Assembly: GCF_030272615.1 (NCBI RefSeq)
Contig: NC_081407.1
Coordinates: forward strand, 264,480,574 to 264,540,573
Reading direction: 5' to 3'
Source: Cryptomeria japonica
Lineage: Eukaryota; Streptophyta; Pinopsida; Cupressales; Cupressaceae
DNA length: 60,000 bases
Part shown: positions 32,052 to 44,502 of the stretch, piece after piece
How positions within the stretch are numbered: the stretch's first letter is position 1
Layout of the letters: every line of letters begins with the position of its first letter
The notes under the pieces: generated by a model
Database searches by the model: none
Seen by the model: only the letters and a program-made list of their open reading frames with translations
Told to the model about the DNA's origin: nothing
Position numbers and translations under genes: made by a program

Positions 32052-35000
32052 TGTTGACGTGTTTTTTATGACCGCGTCTAACACAGAATAAAGTTGCCTA
32101 ACGATCACTTCACTCTCTCTTGATCAAAGTACAATTGCATGCTAAGATTGCAAGAAGTTCAAACAATTGAATCCAAGGTTCCTTCAATGCATGGACGTGA
32201 CTCAGTTGGCTAATGTGATTGCTGGTAATCCAAGGGGCCTTACGTGTGCATCGTTCTTTCACTTCTTTGCTGTGGCTGGAACTCCATCATTGGATATGGC
32301 AATTTTGCGATGTTGTTGCTTCAAACGGACTAGAATGAATTGAAAGAAAAGGGAAAGGGTTCAGAAGGATCTAAATCTACTCCTAAGGGCAGTGGTAACA
32401 ATGAATAGTGCTCTGGTGCACAAATTTCAAATAAACCAAGCTCTGCTTCGCCAAGATAAACTACAACTTCGCAGGAACCGGTGCAATCTTCTAAGGATGT
32501 TGGAGGATTTTCATATTGAGAAAAGTGCATCTGAATTCCCAACACGGCACAATCCAAACAACTATTCACAATTGAACTTAGCACAAACTTGGGGGTTCAG
32601 GCTAACTTTACACTGCAACTTACAATCAGCAAGATGCAAAAGGTATGAACCATGGAAATTCATCAAACAACATTACATTCTCCATTAGAATCAAAGCACT
32701 AAACTAATTCTAATCTAAGTGAGGAAGGTGAAACCATGCAAGCTTTGAAAAAATAAATTAAATGGACACCATCAAAGAACAATGTTTCACTATTATTTTC
32801 TAAAAAACTTATCGCAACAATTTCATACAAAGCTCCCTCCTTTCAAATGAGGGGGGTCAACCCTATATATAGGCCTTAGGCCATGATTACATGCAAAACC
32901 CTAATTAGGGTTTGCCCAAAAGATTCTCCAAACATGATGCAACAAGGTGGGAATCTCCAATTAATAACCCATCATTCCCATATACAATTAATTCAAAAGT
33001 ACCCAAAATAGCATCCATTACACATTAAATGCACCACCTCCTTCAAATTTGCCCAACATGCGTTGAATATTAATCCATGCAAAAATCAACCCATTATGTC
33101 ATAAATGATCCATCATTTCCACATGCGGCGGCTGAATGCAAAAGGAATCTGCCATTAATTCAACATGCAATGACCGGGTCGCCATTTGGTTAAATATTCT
33201 GGTAATGAATGCGCCACTCTACTACCACATGTTCAATACATCCTCGCCATGCAACTGGACCCCGACGTCATATATCCGCTCCTGCACAACTAGAATTGTT
33301 AGAGAGGGAAAATTCGATTCAGGAAGAATTTTCTTGAAGTCTCTTCAACTTTCCTTGCTCAGAGAAGGTTTTTCATCAATTCTACACATTTCCTATTTTT
33401 TAGGAAAATTTCCAAATTAGGGTTCCATGGTCCAGGAGAGAGAAAATTCTCCTACGAATCCAAATCTGTAAAAAGTTTTGAAATTTGGATGTGATTTGAT
33501 GCCCGGGAATGGATTTTTAAAAACTTTTCCTAGGGGAATTTCTTGTTTAGTTCATCCATGATTCCTTCCTTGCCTTAGAAATTTTATCTTCAATTCATCC
33601 TTGGATGTGATTTCTTGTTGTGGAGGAATTCTCCTTTGGAAATAAATTTGTTCCTTACCCTGAGGAAGGAAATTCCTCATGCCTTAGCCAATTTTCATGA
33701 TTTCCAAGAGCTATGTCTTTTCTTGGAATTTCTTCTTCTTCGGCGCAATTCTTCCCGATGAAGGAATTCATCTCTTTGTGCACTGTTCATTCTGGCGCCC
33801 TCCACAAGGCTGGGGCAAAAATTCCTCCTGAGGAAGGAATTCATTGTTTTGTGAATTGTCCACATCTTCTTTTCAACATCCCTATTTTTTAGGGATCCTC
33901 CTAAAATTTAGGAGTTAGGTTCATTGGATGGAGAATTCTACCACGATTCCAAATCTATAACAATTTCCTCATTCCGACGAGATTCAGTGTCTAAAAATAG
34001 CAAATTCAAAAATTTGCCCAAGGGGAATTTTATTTTTTTATTCCTCCTTGACTCCTTGGATTCCATGCCTTAGGCGAAATTCCAATTCTTTTAGCTCAGG
34101 TGAAATTTTCATTACGCCCATGGATTCATGGATTTTCTTCCTATGAATGCCTTCCTAGTTTCAGCGCTCCAGCCTAGATCTGGGCACATTTTCAGCATGT
34201 CCATGGAGAGGTGGATTTTTCCACTTGTGAATTCATTCTTGGTTTTAGTGCCCCAGCCCTAACTTGGGCGCATTTTCAACATGTCCATGGAGAGGTGGAT
34301 TTTTCCACTTGTGAATTCATTCTTGGTTTTAGCACCCTAGCCATGACTTGGGTGCATTTTCAACATGTCCATGGAGAGGTGGCTTTTTCCACTTGTGAAT
34401 TCATTCTTGGTTTTAGTGCCCCAACTCTGACTTGGGTGCATTTTCAACATGTCCATGGACACATGGAATTTTCCACGTGTGAATGGCTTCCATACTTAGA
34501 ACATTTTGACCTTCCACTTCAGGGATGATTCTCACATTTAGCCATTTTAGACCCCTGCCTGTCTGCTTTCAACTTTCCAGATTTAGAAGTGATTGTGCAT
34601 GTTGATTCTCCACTGTCTTCAAGCCTGATCCTGCCTCAAATAGACTTTCCCGAAATGGAAACTTTCCAAAATGTTAGAGTTAGAGACCAAAACAGGACAC
34701 AGGAAATGACTTACTATAAATAGAAACTTACTAAAACTAGAAATTACTAAAAATAGTAAGTTTGATTTTTGGCAAAATGGCGACATTATGGGACTCGAAA
34801 AAATCCCTAAAAAATAGGGACTTTCTAAAAATAGAAAGTTGCTTCGTTTGGGCTCAAATTTCACTGGGAGGTCTCTTGAAGGGTCCTGATTCCAGTTGTA
34901 TGCTTAGTTTTCTCGAAACCCTAACAAAAACCCCTAAAATCTAGGGCAGAAGGCAAAAAACCCTAAAATTCACAAAACGAGTCCCAAACTTAGCCGAATT

Positions 35001-35172
35001 TGCTCAAACGAAAGGCAGACTTGACCAATATGATCCTTGAACACCTACAAAGCAAAGAGACTGACGAGACTGCTACGAAAAGACCACAAAAATGCAAGCC
35101 AAAAAATTGGGAGGGCCTAAAAAGAAGGGGTTCCCCATTTGCAATGGGGCGATGTGTGAAAACATCACAACA
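32052..35172 (-). repeat. 3' LTR of the LARD-like element
   Basis: 3121 bp, from TGTTGACG to CACAACA in plus coordinates. The 84-bp array is kept (about 34155-34490). The 57-58-bp array expected at 33600-33870 is largely replaced by different sequence. CTAAAAATAG-type sites lie at 33991, 34714, 34747 and 34825. Confidence 0.9.
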
Positions 35173-35188
35173 TCTAGCCCCCACCCGA
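35173..35188 (-). other. Polypurine tract of the LARD-like element
   Basis: The minus strand reads GGGTGGGGGCTAGA directly before the 3' LTR, the expected position and composition. Confidence 0.7.
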
Positions 35189-36253
35189 ATAAATGTTCCT
35201 GAACATTACAAGTTCTCAAAGATAAAATCCAATCCATAGGGAAAGTGTTGAAAAACACTTCAGAGTGAGAACCCAAATTAAAGCACATTCATCTGATTAT
35301 GTGTGTGCATAGCCATTAATCCAATCTCACTAGACCATCCAGACTTCTAGAATTAGTCATGGCAAGCTATAGGTATCTATACTTCAAAAGCATCGAGGGC
35401 ATTGCCTCGCTGCCAATCAAGCATCCATAGCTCCAATGAGGTTGTCTCTGGAATTCCACGAATATTGGTCCAGTGCTAGCCAGGCGTCCATAGCCCCGGT
35501 GGAGTTATTCGCATATTCCCAAAGCCAATATTTTGATATTTCTTTTCATTTTTCATCTTTTCTTTTCCTTTGATATTTCATTTCATTTCCGTCAATTCCT
35601 CTGGCTCATAAGCAATGAAGCCTACTATGGGTTTTGAGATTCCAGTGGCGCTGAAGCAAGATGTAAAGTTTTCACCAACCATAACTTCTCCTAAGAGATC
35701 TGAATGACTTAGAGCAATTGATAACATAAGTGGAATACAACATCCTCAATTCTACCCGCAAACAAAAACTCCAAACAATTTAGGCCACTCCAAAACCCCT
35801 AAACCTAAGCAAAACCACTTGAGCGGACAAGCTCAAGGGAAACCAGCACCAAAGGCTGAAAACCAAAATTGAAACAAAACCGATGGGGAAACAAACAAGA
35901 AAGAAAAACAAAACAAAACAAGCCAAAACCCCAAAAACCAATGGGAAAACAAACAAAGCAAACAGAAAGGAAACCTAATCTAATAAAAACAAAAAAAATT
36001 CAAACGGACAATACTCACAAGACCTAAATATATACAACTCCTAACATGATTTCTCAAGATGTGCAGGAGCAACATGGCATTAGTCATGGTTCGAAGCCTT
36101 GCAAATTCATCTTTAAACTTAGAAAAGTAATCTTTCACAATACAAATCTCAAACTCAAGCAAGACTTCAAGAAAGATTATCAACTATGGCAACTCATCGG
36201 GACCATGATCAATCCATAAACAAGTTCTTCTTCCCAAATTTTCATAATCAAAT
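35189..36253 (-). other. Non-coding 3' part of the LARD-like interior
   Basis: No coding region. It holds A-rich stretches such as repeated AAACAAAACAAAA between 35870 and 36000. Short sequences near 35390-35510 (GCCAGGCGTCCATAGC, CAAGCATCCATAGC) form an imperfect direct repeat. Confidence 0.5.
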
Positions 36254-36529
36254 TCATCTTTCAAATTTAGGAGCAAGGAAAGAGACAACTTGGTGGTTTT
36301 CGTGCGCGGGCGAGAATTCTGGTGTGTCATCCACTGCTTCATCATGAGGTCGAAGCTGGTGGTGTATCATTCCACTGGCATCCACCATATGCAGATTGGG
36401 ATCGCATTCAAAGGCGAGCAAACTGTGGTGTGAGCTGGATTTGAATGGGAACTTGGAAATAGAGGACATTTCTCCAGCTAACTCCTTTTGAATATTTGAT
36501 AACGAGTCCCAACCCAAATTGCTCTTCAT
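36254..36529 (-). pseudogene. Short unknown frame following the 306-codon frame
   Basis: 91 codons in another frame, 7 bases after the previous one ends: MKSNLGWDSLSNIQKEL, then a His/Asp-rich stretch (PHDEAVDDTPEFSPAHENH). It may be the shifted end of the preceding protein. No known domain is seen. Confidence 0.3.
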
Positions 36530-36536
36530 TCTTCAC

Positions 36537-37457
36537 TTACATCATGGCAACTTGTTCCTCAATCGACATTTCACGTTTCTCAATTTCTATTAACAATTCT
36601 TCTTGGATCTTGAGTAGAGGTTCAAGCACCAACCCGACCTGCATTTCATACTCTACTTCCATCTCAGCGGCCCACTGACTATCACATATTCCTTCCCGTC
36701 TCGAGCTGCTTATCATTTCTTCCATCTGGAGTATGCATGAATGAACTTCTTCATTAAGGAGCATCTCTTCTTGCTTGACTGTGGAAACATTGTTTTCATT
36801 TGTTTGAACATCTTCCATTGCTTTGTCAATCTCCACTTCAGCAGGTGTTCCTTTCCTTGGCATAAGGTACACAAATTTTCTCTTGACTAAATTGTGTTGG
36901 TTGTCCTGCTCAATCATGCTTTCTTCACTACAAGATGCTGCAATAATACCTTCTTCATTTGATGTTAAGTCGATCAGTTGAAGGTGAGCATTCCGCCACT
37001 TTTCTATAGTGTACATCTTTGACAATTCTTCGAATTATGCTTGCACCTTAGCTTGGTGAATAGCTTCCCTACATGATGAACATGTGACTTCGGAATGAGT
37101 GGTATTGTGGATCCTACACCAACACAAGAGCAAGATGTCGTATATGCACAAGTCTTTCTCAATACTTAATCCTTTCTTAATCATCTCCCTGAACCTCATA
37201 AAAAATTTGCTTTCACCAATTGAGGCTTCGAGTTCGACTTTCACTGGTATAACGAGCTCATGTACTTCTGAAACAAAAACTTTCCCCTGCAAGGCTAATT
37301 CCATCCTTGACAGAAATGTTAAACAATGCATCTCATTGTGTCCGCCAGTGTGATGAATTCTACAACTATTCCTTGATGTGAATTCAGACAAACTCCGTGG
37401 ATGTAATTGTGTATTCAGTCTCCACTAAAGTTGAAGGATATCAACTTCTTGCTCCAT
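36537..37457 (-). pseudogene. Unknown frame of about 306 codons in the LARD-like interior
   Basis: I do not recognise this protein. The ATG at 37455-37457 starts MEQEVDILQL, then TAG at 37425. The frame continues through HPRSLSEFTSRNSCRIHHTG, a segment rich in Ile/Leu/Cys (YDILLLCWCR), CSSCREAIHQAK, a TAA at 37035, and then YTIEKWRNAHLQL. It ends in a strongly acidic helical part (EEMLLNEEVHS, QEELLIEIEKREMSIEEQ). Apart from the two stops it is open for the full length in one frame, which is long for AT-rich non-coding DNA. It lies in the sense direction after the presumed leader, the place of gag, but shows neither capsid nor zinc-knuckle motifs. A non-coding origin is still possible. Confidence 0.45.
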
Positions 37458-37743
37458 TGAGAAATCTTTTTTTTTAATTTTCAATTTTATGATTTTTGGG
37501 GATTTTTCTGACATATAAGAGATCTAACATATCTCTGATTCTGCACTTGAAAGCTCATGCTAGTTCCGACCAGCTTGAAATTCTTCACTTGTGAAAGTGA
37601 ACAATTTGATTTTAGCCCTCCCCCTAGCGCCAATTATGTTGGCTGCGAGAGGACGGTGAAAAAAGTCCTTAAGATCACTCCTCGCAAATATGAAATGATA
37701 TGATTTGGAGTTCAGCTGTTTAGGAATTCATCACGATCAGCCC

Positions 37744-37760
37744 TCCTTCTAGCGCCAATT
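37744..37760 (-). other. Possible primer binding site of the LARD-like element
   Basis: Next to the 5' LTR the minus strand reads TTGGCGCTAGAAGGAGG. The TTGGCGC start is like many gypsy primer sites, but I cannot match it to a tRNA from memory. A near copy lies 125 bases away (37614-37641). Confidence 0.5.
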
Positions 37761-37761
37761 A

Positions 37762-40700
37762 TGTTGATGTGTTTTTTATGACCGCGTCTAACACAGAATA
37801 AAGTTGCCTAATGGTCAGTGTGATTGTATGCTAAGATTGCAAGAAGTTCAAACAATCGACTCCAAGGTTCCTTCAATGCATGGATGTGACTCAGTTGGCT
37901 GATGTGTTTGCTGGTAATCCAAGGGGCCTTACGTTTGCATCATTCTTTCACTTCTTTGTTGTGGCTGGAACTCCATCATCGGATATAACAATTTTGTGAT
38001 GTTGCTACTTCGAACGGACTAAAATGAACTAAAATTAAAGGGGAAAGGGTTAGAAGGATCTAAATCTATTCCTAAGGGTAGTGATAACAATGAATAGTGC
38101 TCTGGTGGACAAATTTCAAATAAACCAAGCTCTGCTTCGCCAAGTTCAACTACAGCTCCGCAAGAACTGGTGCAATCTTCTGAGGATATTGAAGGATTTT
38201 CAAATTGAGAAAGTGCATTTGAATACCCAAAATGGCGCAATCCAAACGATTGTCCACAACTAAACTTAGTACAAGTTTAGTGGCTCAAGGTAACTTTACA
38301 TTGCAACTTACAATCAGCAAGATACAAAAAGTAAGAACCATGGAAATTCATCAGACACAATTACATTCTCCATTGAAATCAAAGCACTTTACTACTTCTA
38401 ATCTAAGCGAGGAAGGCAAAACCATGCAAGCTTTAAAAAAATAACTTAAGTGGACACCATCAGAGAATAATGTTTCATTGTTATTATCTCAAAACTTATC
38501 GCAACAATTTCATACAAGGCTCCCTCCTTTCAAATGAGGGGGGTCACCCCTTTATATAGGCCTCAGGCCATGATTACATGCAAAACCCTAATTAGGGTTT
38601 GCCCAAAAGATTCTCCATACATGATGCAACAAGGTGGGAATCTCCAATTAATAACCCATCATTCCCATATACAATTAATTCAAAAGTACCCAAAATAGCA
38701 TCCATTGCGCATAAATGCACCACCTCCTTCAAATTCGCCCAACATGCATTGAGTATTAATCCATGCAAAAATCACCCCATTATGTCATAAATGATCCATC
38801 ATTTCCACATGCGGCAACTACATGCAAAAGGAATCTACCATAAATTCAACATGCAATGACCGGGTCACCATTTGGTTAAATATTCTGGTAATGAATGCGC
38901 CACTCTACTGCCACGTGTTCAATAGATCCTCGCCATGCAACTGGACCCTGTCGTCGTATATCCGCTCCTGCACATCTAGAATTGTTGGAGACAGAAAATT
39001 TGATTCAGGAAGAATTTTCTTGAAGTCTCCTCAACTTTCCTTGCTTGAAGAAGGTTTTTCATCAATTCTGCACATTTCCTATTTTTTAGGAAAATTTCCA
39101 AATTAGGGTTCCATGGTCCATGAGAGAGAAAATTCTCCTACGAATCCAAATCTGTAAAACTTTTGAAATTTGGATGTGATTTGATGCCCGAGAATGGATT
39201 TTTTCAATTTTTTTCCTAGAGGGTAAATTTCTTGTTCAGTTCATCCCTAATTCCTTCCTTGCCTTAGAAATTTTATGTTCAATTCATCCTTGGGTGTATT
39301 TCTTCCTTGATTGGAATCTTGTCCCGAAGGAAGGAATTTCCAATACTTAGCCAAATTTTCATCTTTCCTGGAATTATGTCCTGAAGGAAGGAATTTCCAA
39401 CACTTAGCCAAATTTTCACATTTCCAAGAATTCCGTCATGAAGAAAGGAATTTCCAACACTAAGCCAAATTTTCACGTTTTTCAGGAACTTTGTCATGAA
39501 GGAAGGAACTTCCAACACTTAGTCAATTTTTCACCTTTCCTGGAATTATGTCCTGAAGGAAGGAATTTTCATTACTTTGTGAATTGTCCATGTCTCTTTT
39601 TCAACATCCCTATTTTTTAGGGATCCTCCTAAAATTTAGGAGTCAGGTTCATTGGATGGAGAATTCTGCCACGATTTCAAATCCATAACAATTTCCTCAT
39701 TCCAACGAGATTCGGTGTCTAAAAATAGCAAATTCAAAAATTTGCCAGAGGGGAATTTTATTTTTTTATTCCTCCTTGACTCCTTGGATTCCATGCCTTA
39801 GGCAAAATTCCAATTCTTTTAGCTCAGGTGAAATTTTCATTACGCCCATGGATTCAAGGATTTTCTTCCTGTGAATGCCTTCTTGGTTTCGGTGCTCCAG
39901 CCCAGATCTAGGCGCATTTTTAGCATGTCCATGGAGAGGTGGATTTTTCCACTTGTGAATTCATTCTTGGTATTAGCACCCCAGCCCTGACTTGGGTGCA
40001 TTTTCAACATGTCCATGGAGAGGTGGATTTTTCCACTTGTGAATTCATTCTTGGTTTTAGTGCCCCAGCCCTAACTTGGGCGCATTTTCAACATGTCCAT
40101 GGAGAGGTGGCTTTTTCCACTTGTGAATTCATTCTTGGTTTTAGTGCCCCAGCCCTGACTTGGGCGCATTTTCAACATGTCCATGGACACATGGAATTTT
40201 CCACATGTGAATGGCTTCCCGACTTAGAACATTTTGACCTTCCACTTTAGGGATGATTCTCACATTTAGCCATTTTAGACCCCTACCTGTCTGCTTTCAA
40301 CTTTCCAGATTTAGAAGTGATTGTGCATGTTGATTCTCCACTGTCTGCAAGCCTGATCCTACCACAAATAGACTTTCCCGAAATGGAAAATTTCCAAAAT
40401 GTCAGAGTTAGAGCCCAAAACAGGACGCATGAAATGACTTACTATAAATAGAAATTACTAAAAATAGTTAGTTTGATTTTTGGCAAAATGGCGACATTCT
40501 GGGACTCGAAAAAATCCCTAAAAAATAGGGACTTTCTAAAAATAGAAAGTTGCTTCGTTTGGGCTCAAATTTCACTGGGAGGTCCCTTAAAGGGTCCTGA
40601 TTCTAGTCGTATGCTTAGTTTTCCCGAAACCCTAACAGAAACTCCTAAAATCTAGGGCAGAAGGCAAAAACCCTAAAATTCACAAAAGGAGTCCCAGACT

Positions 40701-40881
40701 TAGCCGAATTTGCTCAAACGAAAGGCAAACTTGACCAATATGATCCTCGAACACCTGCAAAGCAAAGAGACTGACGAGACTACTACGAAAAGACCACAAA
40801 AACATAAGCCAAAAATTGGGAGGGCCTAAAAAGAAGGGGTTCCCCATTTGCAATGGGGCGATGTGTGAAAATGTCACAACT
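37762..40881 (-). repeat. 5' LTR of the LARD-like element
   Basis: 3120 bp, ending CAACT where CAACA is expected. The 57-58-bp array lies at about 39300-39565 and the 84-bp array at about 39900-40200. CTA(A/T)4TAG sites lie at 39719, 40442, 40458 and 40536. Confidence 0.9.
38551..38558 (-). promoter_or_regulatory. TATA box of the LARD-like 5' LTR
   Basis: The minus strand reads TATATAAA after CC, at the same place as the TATA box of the related solo LTR. It is the likely promoter for the interior frame. Confidence 0.65.
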
Positions 40882-40886
40882 CCTCC

Positions 40887-43800
40887 CAAAGTAGCATCTG
40901 AACTAGATAATAAAACTGCATTTTCACTCATTCTGGATAGGGTTTTATTAGTTGAGGATGTCACATTCTTCACTAAGTGTTGTGTTCAGGAACTAGGTCA
41001 CACAGAGATCAAGGACATGTATGATGAATTGTGTATTGATGGAAAACTGGATAGCAAGTTTGAACACATTAAAATCAAGGGATTGACCAAAGCCCTAACC
41101 TACCCATGAGTCTTCAAACCCCAATGGGTTAAATTTGTTTTGAGAAGAGTTAATGATGACTTTATGTGGTTAGAGGAGCAACCATTCAAGAACACCAAGG
41201 AAATCATCTACTTGATCACCGGTTACCCTATTTTTGACCATGCCCGAGCTCTGAAAATGATTTCATAGAAGGAATTGATCACTTTAATCGGAGTTGAATC
41301 TGATTGCAGAGGTCTAAAATTGAACAATGTCACAGATGCAGAGCTGAAGTTTGCAATTAGAGTCATAGGTTATTGTTTCTTTCAATCGGCAAGGGAAAAC
41401 AATGTACCCTGTGTTGTTGTTGATTTAGCCTATAAAATTGTGAAGAAAGGCATGAAGATTGATCTATGCGAAGTGTTGTTGAAAAATCTATTTGAAAATC
41501 TCAACACCATAAGGAAGCCGAAGAAGAACAACTCGGCAAACACACTGAAGTTTGGATCACTTTTGGTATGCTTGTTTTTCTATTTTGAGAAATTCTTTCC
41601 ATCAGTTGGTAATGTAGTTTGGGAGCTACACCGATCAATCACCCATCAAATCAATGACTTCATCAAACAGCTAGGTGATAACTTCAATGAGATTATGGAT
41701 GATTATTTTAGCAAGTTTCAAGAAAAGATGCATAACAGGCACAGGATTCCACCCTAGTTAGTGGAGAAGTACAGGGATAGTATATGTTTTGAAGTAGACA
41801 CCGACTACTGCTATGTCAATGCCGTAGAACCAAGAACTCAATATTTGCCACCTATGGGTTATGAGATTGATTTTGACATTACACAACAGCAGATAGATGC
41901 TTTTCTTGCACTGCCAAGGCATGCTACCAAGATCAGATATGATACATATGAAGAAGTTAAAGAAAAAGTCAAAATGAGCATTGTAGTACCAAAGGCTACA
42001 AGGAAAGCAACAAAAATAATTAAAGCATTAACGAAGAAATTTGGAGAAGGTTCTTCCTCCACTTCTGTCAAGAGCATTCAAGTCATCACCAAGGAATTTG
42101 AAGCCCAAGAAGCAGCTATTACATTGAGCATCGAGTTGCCAAAAGGGAAAATTTTGAAAAGGAAGAAACAGGATACATCACAGGTATCACCGACTCCTCC
42201 AGTAAAGCGCCCAAACACTAGATCATCTGCAGTGTCACCGAGCAAGAAATAGAAAAATGTTGCAGTTCCAAAGGTAACAAAAACTTATAAGAAATCTACT
42301 CAGAGACTCATTTTGAATAGAGTCCAGTGACACCGAATCTGAAGACGTAAGTAAATTTCAGATTGTTAAGAGCAAAAAGGAAGATGTACATAGTGTTGAT
42401 AATTTTTGTGCAAATCTGAAGCAATATGGTTGATTTGGAGCATTTAGATATGTAAAATATGACTCCAGATCTGATGCAGAAAAGAGACAAATAGAAGAAG
42501 CTATAATCTGCACTCTTCTGAAATTCTGATTAGTCCCATTGGAAGTAACTAATTATCTTCCAAAAGCATTGTACTTACACATTGATAACAGGTGGAAATA
42601 TGCTATGGACTCGGAAAAGAAGATGAGAGAAAGAAGTCTAGTACATCTCTTTCCAGACATGTCGGTAGATGAGATAAGTGAACATCTGAAAAACTACCAC
42701 ACAAACTTCCTAGTCAAGCAAAGAGCCTTGAAACTAATGATTGGTCTTTATCTTGATGTAGAGAACAAGACAAAAGAAAAATGGCAAGAAATCTTTCGAA
42801 TCAAGAGTACTGATGAGCAAGGTGAAGTTGAAATAGTGGATATCACTGAGCAAGATCCCGCTGAAACTATACAACCTGATGAGGATGTCATGGATGCCGA
42901 GGTTCAGGAATAGGAAATGATAGAAGAGAATGCTTATGCCAAACTGGTATCAAGTGAGTCATTTTTGGAACAAGTCAAGTCCTATCCTCTGGTAAGTCAA
43001 CATGTTTCAACCGAGATACCTCAGGATACTAAACAAGGCAAAGAGGGTCAACAGTCTACCAAAGGAGAAGCTACTTCTCAGACCACTGAGGAACAAACTT
43101 CTCAAGCCCCTTCAAGTACTGAAAATGTTACAACTAAGACCCGAGAAAGGATTCACCGAAGGCTACATCTGAGGCTAAAGAAATTAATAAAAGTGTTGCC
43201 TCTACCGAGCAACCTACCAAGGGTAAACAAGCCTCCCAAGCCATTGTATTAGTTCAACCGGTGAAAGCCTCCTCCTCTAAAGAAAGAAAATGAAAAAGCA
43301 TAGTTTCAAGTTAGATTTGTCAAAACCAATTGTGTTGTTGAATGTAGACATGTCCAAATTAAAAGGGAAAGCACTTATTGAATTCAGTGAACTATGAAAA
43401 GCCAAAGTAGAACAAGAGAGACAAATCGCTATATAAAAGAAAAATAGATTACTTCAGAAGGTCAAAGCACTATTAACAGATATGATACCTGAAGCTACAA
43501 TGACAAAAGATGTAGCCATCCATATTCAACTGGATGAACTCCTCAATCAGATCGAGACATCTGGAGTAGACGCATCTGAATACCTGAGCAAATTGAAGGA
43601 CAAAGAGCTCATTGAAAAAATGATTGAAGAGGTACAGAAAGCCATTGCTATCGGTAAAGTAAAACTTGTCAAATTTATTGCTGAGTTGTCCCCTGAACTC
43701 AAGCACATTCTTTATTTATTTTAGAAACTCTGTACATTTTCTTTATTCATTAAAGATATCAAGAATAAAACAGAAGTGATTGAGAAAGAGATCACTGATC

Positions 43801-44165
43801 TCTCCAATAAATTGACCACTAAGCCAAATTCTATTCAGAATTTCTATACCAAGTTACAAATGCTCATGGCTCAACAACTGGAACTTAGGAATGAAGAGCA
43901 CAAAATAAGGATGGACATTATGACTCTTCAAACTTTATTCATTCCACACTTGTCCTCTATCCAAGAACAGATCAACAAGGCTACCTCCTTATCCACTCAG
44001 CAAGAGGGAAGCATTTTAGATGGACTAATTTCACTATTAGCTGATATTACAGCTCAGAATTCACTCATGGATAGTGTCAAGGATGCACTCTCTGTCGCTC
44101 TCATCGATGCAAGAACAAAGTATAAATCCATTTTTGACCAGTTGCCTCCACCGACTGGTAACTAG
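40887..44165 (+). pseudogene. Second gene of the pol-less element, main part (about 1,100 codons, unknown)
   Basis: I do not recognise this protein. The frame (first frame 1, later shifted near 42320, 43150 and 43290) begins KVASELDNK and carries a globular part with hydrophobic helices (FKPQWVKFVLRRVNDDF, LVCLFFYFEKFFPSVGNVVW). It goes on through an ordered segment around YCYVNAVEPRTQYLPPMGYE to a basic, Ser/Thr/Pro-rich middle (PPVKRPNTRSSAVSPSKK), a second ordered part (VTNYLPKALYLH, DMSVDEISEHLKNYHTNF), a Thr/Gln-rich linker and a C-terminal coiled coil (VIEKEITDLSNKL, LSSIQEQINKATSL). Stops lie at 41107, 41266, 41755 and 42250. Its place after gag and before the polypurine tracts is that of the env-like gene of Sireviruses. 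A captured host gene is the alternative. Neither is shown. Confidence 0.7.
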
Positions 44166-44179
44166 TTTTGATTTTTGTC

Positions 44180-44501
44180 AAAAAGGGGGAGTATAGTGTA
44201 TACAAGAGAAGTATACAGAGAAGATCCTCATATTCAAGTATACAGATAATTTTGACAGGGGGAGCAGTGATCACCGAGCAATGAACCAAGCAGTGATTAT
44301 AGAATATTGATCACAGTGCATGCATAATCAGAGTTATGTATAGTATATTGATAAGGGGAGTATATCTGAGTATACTATTTTATTGACAAATGTATATACT
44401 GTCAGTTTAGTCAAATTTTGTAAGTATATAGATTTTTTTTTGAGTTATGACTTTGAAAGAAGTTTTGTCAAACATTTCAAAACTAATGTCAAAAGGGAAG
44501 A
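44180..44501 (+). other. Polypurine tracts of the pol-less element
   Basis: G-rich tracts AAAAAGGGGGAG (44180), ACAGGGGGAGCAG (44255), AAGGGGAG (44353) and AAAAGGGAAGA (44490-44501, next to the 3' LTR). The multiplicity matches the pattern in the Sirevirus-like element at 27187-27321. Confidence 0.7.
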
Positions 44502-44502
44502 T

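Larger units (their letters stand above)
32052..40881 (-). mobile_element. Non-autonomous (LARD-like) LTR retrotransposon with 3.1-kb LTRs
   Basis: It is an 8,830-bp element on the minus strand. Two LTRs of about 3.12 kb with TGTTG and CAACA ends enclose a 2.6-kb interior. CCTCC at 32047-32051 and 40882-40886 is a perfect 5-bp target duplication, and the interrupted reading frame is restored when the element is removed. The interior has a primer-site-like sequence, one unknown frame of about 306 codons and a purine tract, but no gag or pol domain. The LTRs match the solo LTR at 19544-22678. The purine tract and primer-site style are more like Ty3/gypsy than copia (inference). Confidence 0.9.

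Noticed and set aside
19539-40886. CRISPR-like array or tandem gene cluster suggested by three copies of a 3.1-kb sequence
   Set aside because: Target duplications, TG/CA ends and TATA boxes show that these are LTRs.
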